A stretch of DNA of 13,444 nucleotides from an uncultured Verrucomicrobiota bacterium (lineage in GTDB: Bacteria > Verrucomicrobiota > Verrucomicrobiia > Chthoniobacterales > SZAS-18), in contig CALMOL010000262.1 of assembly GCA_937871685.1 (NCBI GenBank), forward strand, positions 1-13,444. The letters run 5' to 3'. A model generated the notes under the pieces. That model was not told where the DNA came from and made no database searches. It worked only from the letters and a program-made list of their open reading frames with translations. Positions within the stretch are counted from its first letter, which is position 1. Every line of letters starts with the position of its first letter. The position numbers were made by a program, and so were the translations under genes. This document shows positions 7,364-13,444 of this stretch, in pieces.

Positions 7364-7458
7364 GGGACGTGAATTGTGCCGCGGAATGCCCCGAAGCGCA
7401 AAGCGAGACGGCGTTGGCTTGGGCAGGGATTGTGGTATCGGTGCCGCCATTCGTCCGC
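7364..7458. promoter_or_regulatory. Divergent intergenic region with candidate promoters
   Basis: These 95 bp must hold promoters for both the leftward export operon and the rightward exosortase pair. Leftward, TTGCGC (complement of 7396-7401) and CACAAT (complement of 7373-7378) are 17 bp apart, which would give an almost leaderless transcript starting about three bases before the ATG at 7363. Rightward, TTGGCT (7414-7419) and TATCGG (7436-7441) are 16 bp apart. Both matches to the sigma-70 consensus are weak. Neither ATG has a Shine-Dalgarno sequence. Confidence 0.35.
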
Positions 7459-9120
7459 ATGGCTTCCTCCGCCCCAGCCCTCGACCGCATCGCGGTGCCC
7501 GCCGCGGCGGAGCGCGCTGCCGCCGCGCCGCCGGTGCGGCGGGAGGCGGCGCTGTTTTTCCTCGTGCTCTGGGGGGCGCTGAGCTGGTTCCTGTGGAGCG
7601 AGTGGTCGCTTTCGGAACAGTATTCCTACGGTGCCTTTGTGCCTTTTCTGGCGGCGGCGCTGTGGTGGCTGCGCTGGGAGCAGTGCCCGCCGGCCGCTCC
7701 TCCGGCGAGCGGAAAGGGCGTGCTGCTAGGGCTGGTTGCGGTGGCGCTCGCAGCCGTGCCGCTCCTTCGCCTTGTCGAGGTGGCGAACCCGGAGTGGCGC
7801 CCGCTGGGCTGGCTTCACGCGCTCATGGCGCTGGGGGTCACGCTGGCGCTCACCCACGCGGCCGGCGGGTGGCCGTGGCTGCGGCACCTCGCGTTCCCGG
7901 CGTGCTTCTTCCTCGTGGCGGTGCCGTGGATGCGCGATTTCGAGGACACCGTGATCCAGCGCCTCATGCGCGTGGTGGCAGAGGCGGCGGTGGAGGTTGT
8001 GGCGCTGTTCGGCATCCCCGCGCAGGCAGAGGGAAACCTCATCCGCATCGGCACGGGCATGGTTGGGGTCAACGAGGCTTGCTCGGGCGTGCGCTCGCTC
8101 CAGACCTCGCTTATGATCGGGCTGCTCCTTGGAGAGTTGAACCGATTTTCGGTTCCACGCCGCCTGGCGATGCTGGGGGGCGCGGTCGGCACCGCCTTGC
8201 TCGCCAACGGCGCGCGCGCGACTTACCTCGTCTGGGTCTCGGCCACCAAGGGAATGGACGCGGCCGAGCGACAGCACGACGTGATCGGCTATTTCATCCT
8301 CGGGGTGGTTTTTGGCGGGTCGCTGCTTCTCGCGTGGCTGCTCAAGCGCACGGCACCGGCCACCCGCGGGCCGCCGCCCCGTCTGGCCGGCGCCGGGACA
8401 GGGAAGGGAATTCCAGCCGCATTCTTCGTCGCGGGCGCGGCATGGCTCGCGCTGGGCGAGGTGGCAGTGGAGGGCTGGTATCGCTGGCACGAGCGCGGCC
8501 TCGCGGCGGCGCCCGGCTGGCGCGTCGCCTGGCCGGAACAGGCGGCGGGGTTTCGCGACCTTCCCATTGCCGAGCGCACCGCGCGCATCCTGCGCTACGA
8601 CGAGGGTCGCTCGGTCGCGTGGTCGGCCGGGGGGTATGACGGCGAGGGAGGAGCGGGCCGCGAGGGCCACTGCATGATGTTCGCCTTCCGTTGGAAGCCG
8701 GGGCGCAACTCGCCGAACCTCGCCTCGGACCACCGGCCGGACGTTTGCCTCCCTGCCTCGGGCCTCCGGCAAACGGCCGACCACGGCTCGCTTGCCGTCC
8801 CGGCAGGCGGGAACGGCGTAACGCTATCTTTTCAGCACCTCGAGTTTTCCCGGAGCCTGCCGGGCGCGCGGCCACGGCCGGTGCACGTGTTCTTCGCGCT
8901 GTCCGAAGACGTGCCGCGCGACGCGCTCCCACTCAATCCCTACGCGGTCAAAGGGTTCTGGAATCATCTTTCCACCCGCGTCCGCGTGGCGCTCGCTGGC
9001 CGGCGCAACCTTGGGCAGCAGATGATCGAGGTGCTCCTCCTTGACGCCGACTCGCCGTCGGAGGCGCGCCGCGCCTTTCCGACCGTGGCCGCCACCGTCC
9101 TCCTTCCCCGCGCGCCATGA
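7459..9120 (+). CDS. Exosortase with fused EpsI-like C-terminal domain
   Basis: Exosortases are multi-pass inner-membrane cysteine enzymes that process and sort proteins with a C-terminal PEP-CTERM-type signal. The 553-residue product has about eight hydrophobic segments in residues 30-300 and the family's full catalytic set: Cys208 in ACSGVRS (207-213), Arg253 in NGARATY and His273 in QHDVIGY. The early motif YSYGAFVPFLA (55-65) also fits. After another hydrophobic segment (about 318-336), residues about 340-553 resemble the EpsI/DUF3485 domain. They contain HRPDVCLPASG (425-435, with His425 and Cys430) and a closing segment GRRNLGQQMIEVLLL typical of that domain's end. Such fusions are known in the family. 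The ATG at 7459 is used because residues read upstream of it do not look like protein. The stop overlaps the TPR start by ATGA. No sorting-signal substrate is visible nearby. Confidence 0.95.
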   Translation: MASSAPALDRIAVPAAAERAAAAPPVRREAALFFLVLWGALSWFLWSEWSLSEQYSYGAFVPFLAAALWWLRWEQCPPAAPPASGKGVLLGLVAVALAAVPLLRLVEVANPEWRPLGWLHALMALGVTLALTHAAGGWPWLRHLAFPACFFLVAVPWMRDFEDTVIQRLMRVVAEAAVEVVALFGIPAQAEGNLIRIGTGMVGVNEACSGVRSLQTSLMIGLLLGELNRFSVPRRLAMLGGAVGTALLANGARATYLVWVSATKGMDAAERQHDVIGYFILGVVFGGSLLLAWLLKRTAPATRGPPPRLAGAGTGKGIPAAFFVAGAAWLALGEVAVEGWYRWHERGLAAAPGWRVAWPEQAAGFRDLPIAERTARILRYDEGRSVAWSAGGYDGEGGAGREGHCMMFAFRWKPGRNSPNLASDHRPDVCLPASGLRQTADHGSLAVPAGGNGVTLSFQHLEFSRSLPGARPRPVHVFFALSEDVPRDALPLNPYAVKGFWNHLSTRVRVALAGRRNLGQQMIEVLLLDADSPSEARRAFPTVAATVLLPRAP

Positions 9121-11042
9121 GCTTCCGCCAACTGCGCCGCCGCCTGCGAGAATGGGGGGAGCGCGCCACCCCGTCTTTTGAAGTGGTGGACGCGCTCACC
9201 TTGCAGCGTCCCCGCCGCGCCCTCCGCCAAGGCGTGCGCTCGCTGTGGCGGCGGCTGGCCGATGGTCCAGCCGGCGCGCCGGCGCGATGGTCTTACGCCG
9301 CTCGTCTCGTTCTGCGTGGGCTTTTGATCCGAATCGGGCTGCGCCGACGCACGGCGTGGGCGATCGACCTCGCGCTGCGCCTCACCCTGCTTGCGGCGCT
9401 GTGCTACGGCAGTTGGCGGGGAGGGCGATGGGCTTGGCGGGAGTGGAGCGCGCGGCAGCTCTTCGCCTCGGCCGTGGCCGCGGAAGCGCGCGGCGACCTG
9501 CCCTCGGCCGCGTTTGCCTTGCGGTCGGTGCTTGCCGTGCGGCCTGGCCACGTCCCAGCGCACGAGATGGTGGCGCGCGTTGCCCAGGGCCTGCGCGACC
9601 CGCAGGCGGTCACGCACCGCCGCATTCTTGCGGAGCTCGACCCCCGAAATCCACGCCGGCAGATCGACCTGGCCGAGGCCGCCCTCGCCGTCGGGCAATT
9701 CACTCCGGCGACGGCCGCGCTCGACCTCGTGCCCGAAGCCGCTCGCGGAGACGCCGCGTATCACCGCCTGCGCGCCGAGGCGGAGATTGCCGCCGGTCGC
9801 TTCGACGCCGCCGAGAGATCCGCCCGCGCGGCGCTCGCCCTCGTGCCGGATGACCCGCGCGCGGGCCTCCAGTTGGCCGTCCTGCTTCTCCTCGGCCCAA
9901 GCGCCGACGAGGCTGCGCGGGCCGACGCGCGCGCGCGTCTCACGCGTCTTGCCGAGGCTGACTTGCCGTCGATCCAGGCCGCTCGCGTGCTTGCCGCGAC
10001 GTCGGCTCGCGGGGGTGACCGCGACGCCGCCCTGCGCTGGGCGCGGGTCGCCGCGGCGCATCCGCATGCGCTCATCGGCGACCAAATCCTCCTTCTCAAC
10101 ATGTCGCTGATCGCGGCTCCCATGCAGGCCGACGCGGTGCTCGGCACGGTGAAGGCGCGAGCTGCCCGGGATCCCGCCGACGCGCTGGCCGTCTGTCGCT
10201 GGCTGCTCACGCAGGAGCGGGCAGGCGAGGCCGGAGAGTGGATCGGCCGGCTTCCTGAGACGATCCGCGCCCTGCCGCCCATCCTCATGGCGCAGGGCGA
10301 CGCGATGCTCGTCAACGGCCTTTGGCCCCGGCTGGAGGCGCTGGCGATCTCAAGGGAGACGTGGGGCGAATACGAGCCGGCGCGCCTCGCGTTCGCCGCG
10401 CGCTCGGCCCGGGAACAAGGCCGTCTGGAAGTGGCGCGCGGACGTTGGTCCGCCGCCCTGCGCGCGGCCGGCGGCGCGGCGCGCCCGCTCCAGGGCCTCG
10501 TCCAGATCGCGGGCGCGTGGAAGTGGACCGACGAGCAGGCCGAGGCCCGCTGGGCCTTGCTTGTCGCCCTGCCGCCGGACGAGGCCCGCGCGCAACTGAT
10601 GCTCCTCTTCGCGCACTACCGCGACCGCCTCGACGCCGCGGGCCTGCGCCGGACGTTTGAGAAAATCGTCGAGTTGCGGCCGGACGACACTCTGGCCCGA
10701 CGTTCCCTCACGCTCCTTTACCTCCTCGGCGGAATGCAGGTGGCGCGGGCGCGGGAGATGAGCCTCGATCTCTACACGTCCGACCCCGTGAACCTCGACA
10801 ACTTGCTCGCCTACGCCTGGTCGCAGCACGCGCAGGGCCGCACGGACGAGGCGCTGGCGCTGCTCGACGGGCGGCCGCGGGAGGATTTCGCGGGCAACGC
10901 CTACGCGGCCGGCTACTACGGGATGATGATGGTGTCCGCAGGCCGCCGCGCCGAAGCGGCCCCATTGATCGAGGCGGCCCTCAAGGGACGCCTGCTCCCC
11001 GAGGAAACGGCGCTCCTGCGCGCCGCCCTCGACGCTCGCTAG
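9117..11042 (+). CDS. Membrane-anchored TPR-repeat protein
   Basis: The 641-residue product has a basic, Arg-rich N-terminal region (1-80), one membrane helix at about 81-100, and then a long, almost entirely helical domain (about 110-641). This domain holds repeated A-x-x-x-A-R/G-x-x-x-x-A-x-x patterns of tetratricopeptide repeats, for example around 115-145, 208-250, 553-580 and 600-625. Positive residues before the helix put the N-terminus in the cytoplasm and the TPR domain in the periplasm. TPR domains are protein-protein scaffolds; TPR proteins also accompany PEP-CTERM/exosortase loci and polymer-synthesis complexes. The start codon overlaps the exosortase stop (ATGA), so translation of the two is probably coupled and they likely act in one complex. 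Ala and Arg content is very high, in keeping with the GC-rich DNA. Partner identity is unknown. Confidence 0.85.
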   Translation: MSFRQLRRRLREWGERATPSFEVVDALTLQRPRRALRQGVRSLWRRLADGPAGAPARWSYAARLVLRGLLIRIGLRRRTAWAIDLALRLTLLAALCYGSWRGGRWAWREWSARQLFASAVAAEARGDLPSAAFALRSVLAVRPGHVPAHEMVARVAQGLRDPQAVTHRRILAELDPRNPRRQIDLAEAALAVGQFTPATAALDLVPEAARGDAAYHRLRAEAEIAAGRFDAAERSARAALALVPDDPRAGLQLAVLLLLGPSADEAARADARARLTRLAEADLPSIQAARVLAATSARGGDRDAALRWARVAAAHPHALIGDQILLLNMSLIAAPMQADAVLGTVKARAARDPADALAVCRWLLTQERAGEAGEWIGRLPETIRALPPILMAQGDAMLVNGLWPRLEALAISRETWGEYEPARLAFAARSAREQGRLEVARGRWSAALRAAGGAARPLQGLVQIAGAWKWTDEQAEARWALLVALPPDEARAQLMLLFAHYRDRLDAAGLRRTFEKIVELRPDDTLARRSLTLLYLLGGMQVARAREMSLDLYTSDPVNLDNLLAYAWSQHAQGRTDEALALLDGRPREDFAGNAYAAGYYGMMMVSAGRRAEAAPLIEAALKGRLLPEETALLRAALDAR

Positions 11043-11109
11043 GAGGGCGCGGGAGCGGGCTGGCGGGAGGCGGCCGTTCCGCGCGTGCGATCTTTCGCGG
11101 GATGGTTAA

Positions 11110-12855
11110 ATGGACGCGCCCCCCATGCACGAACTCATTCATGACATTACCTTCGCCATCGCTGCCGCGTGGCTCCTTGGCCTGATCGCCCACTTCCTGC
11201 GCCAGCCGGTGCTGCTGGCCTATCTCGCCGGCGGCTTCGCGCTCGGTCCGCAAGGCTTCAAGTGGATTCAGTCCGCGGAGAGCATCGGTGCCATCTCCGA
11301 GCTGGGCCTGATCTTCCTGCTGTTCATGATCGGGCTGGAGATCGACCTCAAGAAGATCGTCTCCGCCGGCCGCTCGATCACGACGACGGCCCTCGTGCAA
11401 ATCTTCGGCGGCGCGGTGCTTGGATGGGCGTTCTTCCGCCTGTGCGGGTTTGGCGGCGCGGACGGCAAGTTCGACGCGCTCTACCTCGGCGTGGCGGGCG
11501 CGCTCTCGTCCACCGTCATCATCGTGAAGGTGCTCTACGACAAGCAGGAGCTGGACACCTTCACCGGCCGCATCACGCTCGGCGTGCTCGTGTTGCAGGA
11601 CTTGGCGGCGATCCTTTTCCTCGCCGTGCAGCCGAATCTACAGAAGCTCGCGCCAGGAATTCTGCTGCTTTCGCTGGGCCGCGTGGTGCTCCTCGTGGCC
11701 GTGGCGCTCGCGGTGAGCCGCTACGTGCTGCCGTGGATTTTCCGCCGCGTGGCCCGGCTGCCCGAGCTGGTGCAGGTCGGCGCGCTCGCCTGGTGCTTCC
11801 TCGTCGGCGAGCTGGGCGAGCGCCTCTCGCTCTCGCGCGAGATGGGCGCGCTCGTGGCCGGCGTGGCGCTCTCGACCTTCCCCTACGCGCTCGACGTGAC
11901 GGCGAAGGTCACCAGCCTGCGAGACTTCTTCATCACGTTGTTCTTCGTCGGCCTGGGGATGCAAATCCCCACGCCGACCGGCGCGCTGGCTTACTGGGCG
12001 TTGGTATTCTCGCTCTTCGTGGTCGTGAGCCGCTTCCTCACGACTTTTCCGCCGCTCTACTTCATGCGTCTCGGGCTGCGCACCTCGCTGCTGCCGGCCA
12101 TCAACCTCGCGCAGGTTTCCGAGTTTTCCCTCGTGGTGCTCTCGCTCGGCGCCAAGGAGGGCCACTTCGGCGATCCCACCACGCAGGGCATGGTGGCGCT
12201 GTCCTTCGCCCTGCTCGGCGGCGTGTCCACCTTTGGCATGGCGCGCTCGAACGACCTCGCCCGGGGCCTCGTCCCGTGGCTCAAGCGCCGCGGCCTGCGC
12301 GACCTCGACCACGCGGCCGATGACCTCCACGCCGAGGGCGGTCACGCTCACGGCTCGGCTCGCATCCTCTTCCTTGGATTCTTCCGCACGGCGTCCTCGC
12401 TGCTGGAGGAAATGCAGCGCCACGCGCCGGACCTCATCGACGACACCGCCGTGGTGGACTTCTCCCCGGTGGCGCGCGAGGGCCTCGTCGAACGGAAAGT
12501 CCGCGTGATCTACGGCGACATCACCCAGCGCGACACCCTCCTCCACGCCGGCGTGGAGAAGGCCGAGGTGCTCATCTGCACCATCCCCGACTCCCTCCTC
12601 AAGGGCTCCACCAACCTCCGCTTCGTCCGCCTGCTGCGCTCGCTCAATCCCAACGCGCAGATCATCGCCGTGGCCGACGTCCTCAGCGAGGCTGCGGCAA
12701 TCTTCGAGGCCGGGGCTGACTACGTGTCGCTGCCTCGCCTGCACGAGGCGTCCGACCTCCTCGGCGCCGTGCGCGCCGCCACCGAGGGACTGCTGCCCGA
12801 CAAGCGCGGCGAGCTCGAGGCCGCGCTCAAGGGCCGCCGCGAGGTGCTGGCGTAG
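11110..12855 (+). CDS. Kef-type monovalent cation:proton antiporter (CPA2) with TrkA-N domain
   Basis: The 581-residue inner-membrane antiporter probably exchanges K+ or Na+ for H+. Hydrophobic segments fill residues about 10-375 and show CPA2 signatures: LLFMIGLEIDL (70-80), GALSSTVIIVKVL (130-142), VLQDLAAI (161-168, Asp164 the likely ion-binding acid), FFVGLGMQI (278-286) and QVSEFSLVVL (335-344). After a His-containing linker (about 401-415), residues 418-560 form a TrkA-N/RCK Rossmann domain with VVDFSP (448-453), VIYGDITQRDTL (466-477) and AEVLICTIPD (485-494). The glycine motif expected at the first loop is altered: GFFRTAS (423-429) instead of GxGxxG, so nucleotide binding may be weakened or changed. 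An ATG at 11125 gives a start (MHELIHDI) that also fits the family and has C at -1; the longer ATG is kept. It is 67 bp after the TPR gene and may be a separate unit. Confidence 0.93.
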   Translation: MDAPPMHELIHDITFAIAAAWLLGLIAHFLRQPVLLAYLAGGFALGPQGFKWIQSAESIGAISELGLIFLLFMIGLEIDLKKIVSAGRSITTTALVQIFGGAVLGWAFFRLCGFGGADGKFDALYLGVAGALSSTVIIVKVLYDKQELDTFTGRITLGVLVLQDLAAILFLAVQPNLQKLAPGILLLSLGRVVLLVAVALAVSRYVLPWIFRRVARLPELVQVGALAWCFLVGELGERLSLSREMGALVAGVALSTFPYALDVTAKVTSLRDFFITLFFVGLGMQIPTPTGALAYWALVFSLFVVVSRFLTTFPPLYFMRLGLRTSLLPAINLAQVSEFSLVVLSLGAKEGHFGDPTTQGMVALSFALLGGVSTFGMARSNDLARGLVPWLKRRGLRDLDHAADDLHAEGGHAHGSARILFLGFFRTASSLLEEMQRHAPDLIDDTAVVDFSPVAREGLVERKVRVIYGDITQRDTLLHAGVEKAEVLICTIPDSLLKGSTNLRFVRLLRSLNPNAQIIAVADVLSEAAAIFEAGADYVSLPRLHEASDLLGAVRAATEGLLPDKRGELEAALKGRREVLA

Positions 12856-13009
12856 GAAGCCAAAATCGCGCCGCCAAGCCTCAGACGCCGCCCTGCCTAA
12901 GCACTGGCTCACGCCCTCCTGGGGCTGAAACGCCGCCGCGCGCGACGGACCTTTCGTCAGCCAACCCACGCTCGCCGGGCGGGATGCTGCCGGCGGCTTG
13001 ATTGGTATA

Positions 13010-13050
13010 GGCCATTAGACCATTTTCGGTTCAGATGGTCGCACTGGGCC
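13010..13050. repeat. Two-tier inverted repeat (possible stem-loop)
   Basis: Inner arms GACCAT (13018-13023) and ATGGTC (13035-13040) are perfect inverted copies around an 11-nt loop. Outer arms GGCC (13010-13013) and GGCC (13047-13050) can pair across short unpaired stretches of 4 and 6 nt. It has no T tract on either side. It could be a structured RNA element, an operator or a repeat copy. Confidence 0.4.
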
Positions 13051-13075
13051 GGACCGCTCCCGCCAGCGCACCGGC

Positions 13076-13136
13076 GTTTTGGAGTGCAGCGGCAAGCGAC
13101 CGCAAGGGGTGGTGGGAAGTGGCGCGGCGCGGTCGC
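13076..13136. repeat. Possible degenerate dispersed repeat with 8-bp inverted arms
   Basis: GCGACCGC (13096-13103) and GCGGTCGC (13129-13136) are perfect 8-bp inverted copies 25 bp apart. The segment starting GTTTTGGAGTGCAGCGGCAA at 13076 resembles, from memory, a repetitive intergenic sequence common in Verrucomicrobiota genomes whose spurious translations read FWSAAAS or LECGGK-like. The inverted arms are seen directly; the link to a repeat family is recollection and not verified. Confidence 0.4.
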
Positions 13137-13152
13137 AGCGAGATGATTTCCG

Positions 13153-13444
13153 ATGCCTCCTTTGGCCAAGCGGTCGGTGCCGGTCGATGGACGGAGGTCG
13201 GATTGCGGGGCCGCGCCATCGAAACTCCGCCGGCGACGACCACCCCCAGCCCCTTCAGGGCCGGTCGCCGAGTCGCCGACGCCCGGCCGATTCAGGCCAA
13301 CGACGCGCCGAAACGGCTGGCGTCCTGAAGAAAACGGCCAGCACGCGGACGAAATCCGCCTGGGGGCAGACGAATTCCGACTGACCGCGGATGAAAACCG
13401 ACTGACCGCAGCTGAACTCTGGCTGCTCGCAGAACGATTTCGAC
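13153..13444 (+). CDS. Possible partial ORF open at the right edge, with heptad repeats
   Basis: From the ATG at 13153 a frame stays open for 97 codons to the window edge. Residues 1-60 are rich in Arg and Pro and resemble translated non-coding GC-rich DNA. From about residue 65 it reads as a heptapeptide repeat ADEIRLG, ADEFRLT, ADENRLT, AAELWLL, AERFR. Within the repeat most differences between units fall at third codon positions or in the one variable residue, which fits coding constraint. The start is a guess, the 3' part is missing and no family is recognised, so this may equally be non-coding repeat DNA. Confidence 0.25.
   Translation, partial: MPPLAKRSVPVDGRRSDCGAAPSKLRRRRPPPAPSGPVAESPTPGRFRPTTRRNGWRPEENGQHADEIRLGADEFRLTADENRLTAAELWLLAERFR
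13345..13444 (+). repeat. 21-bp tandem repeat, at least four full units plus a partial one
   Basis: Units start at 13345, 13366, 13387, 13408 and 13429 (the last cut by the window edge). The first three share the core GC(A/G)GA(C/T)GAA..CCG.CTG; the fourth and fifth are more diverged. The period of 21 bp equals seven codons and keeps one frame open. The array may continue beyond the window. Confidence 0.75.

Larger units (their letters stand above)
12856..13152. other. Intergenic stretch with inverted repeats, no supported gene
   Basis: Frames here on both strands give only short arginine/alanine-rich translations without recognisable domains, and I see no tRNA, rRNA or intrinsic terminator. 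An AT-richer pocket lies at about 12998-13035 and contains TATAGG, a possible -10 element without a clear -35. Two inverted repeats are listed separately. Confidence 0.6.

Noticed and set aside
7249..7458. N-terminal extension of the exosortase to an upstream ATG at 7249
   Set aside because: It would overlap the opposing lipoprotein gene and cover the whole divergent promoter region. The extra residues are low-complexity and precede the normal exosortase N-terminus.
5904..8639. Very long + strand frame (911 codons) across three leftward genes and the exosortase start
   Set aside because: It crosses opposing genes and the divergent promoter region and runs out of frame through the exosortase. 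The translation is low-complexity Arg/Ala/Ser/Gly, so it reflects GC-rich codon bias.
11638..12969. 443-codon frame on the - strand opposite the antiporter
   Set aside because: It is rich in His, Glu, Arg and Gly without any fold signature and lies wholly opposite a secure gene.
13079..13384. Two overlapping + strand frames ending at 13328 and 13384
   Set aside because: Both stop before or inside the edge repeat, have no domain, and their early parts read like translated intergenic repeat.

Overview
The window is GC-rich throughout, densely coded, and reads as bacterial chromosome. A diderm is indicated by the polysaccharide-export protein, the 18-strand-like outer-membrane barrel and the lipoprotein. 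An exosortase carrying an EpsI-like tail, a Kef-type antiporter and almost no Shine-Dalgarno sequences together suggest the PVC group, most likely Verrucomicrobiota (Opitutales-like). That taxonomic call is inference from gene style, not from a marker gene.

Layout. From 33 to 7363 seven genes run leftward with short gaps and look like one operon. In transcription order they are: a FecR-domain lipoprotein, a secreted protein of unknown function, an outer-membrane beta-barrel, a short Wza-like export protein, a fused chain-length regulator/tyrosine kinase, an FAD oxidoreductase and yajC. A 95-bp divergent intergenic region (7364-7458) separates this operon from a rightward pair: an exosortase with a fused EpsI-like domain and a membrane-anchored TPR protein. 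The pair overlaps by the four bases ATGA. A Kef-type cation:proton antiporter follows at 11110. From 12856 to the right edge there is no convincing complete gene. That stretch holds two inverted repeats and, at the edge, a 21-bp tandem repeat inside a frame that runs off the window.

How the genes may work together. The kinase/co-polymerase, the short export protein and the barrel form a recognisable apparatus for moving an exopolysaccharide from the inner membrane through the periplasm and outer membrane. The exosortase next door is an inner-membrane protease/transpeptidase-like enzyme of the PEP-CTERM sorting type, and its family is known to occur beside exopolysaccharide genes. The TPR and FecR proteins are likely envelope accessory factors. 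No glycosyltransferase, flippase, polymerase or PEP-CTERM substrate is in the window, so both the polymer and the sorted proteins must be encoded elsewhere.

Points worth a second look: the probable composite export-protein/barrel pore, a nine-C tract early in the kinase gene that could act as a switch, the unknown secreted protein inside the operon, start sites that lack Shine-Dalgarno sequences but have C at -1, and the heptapeptide repeat at the right edge.
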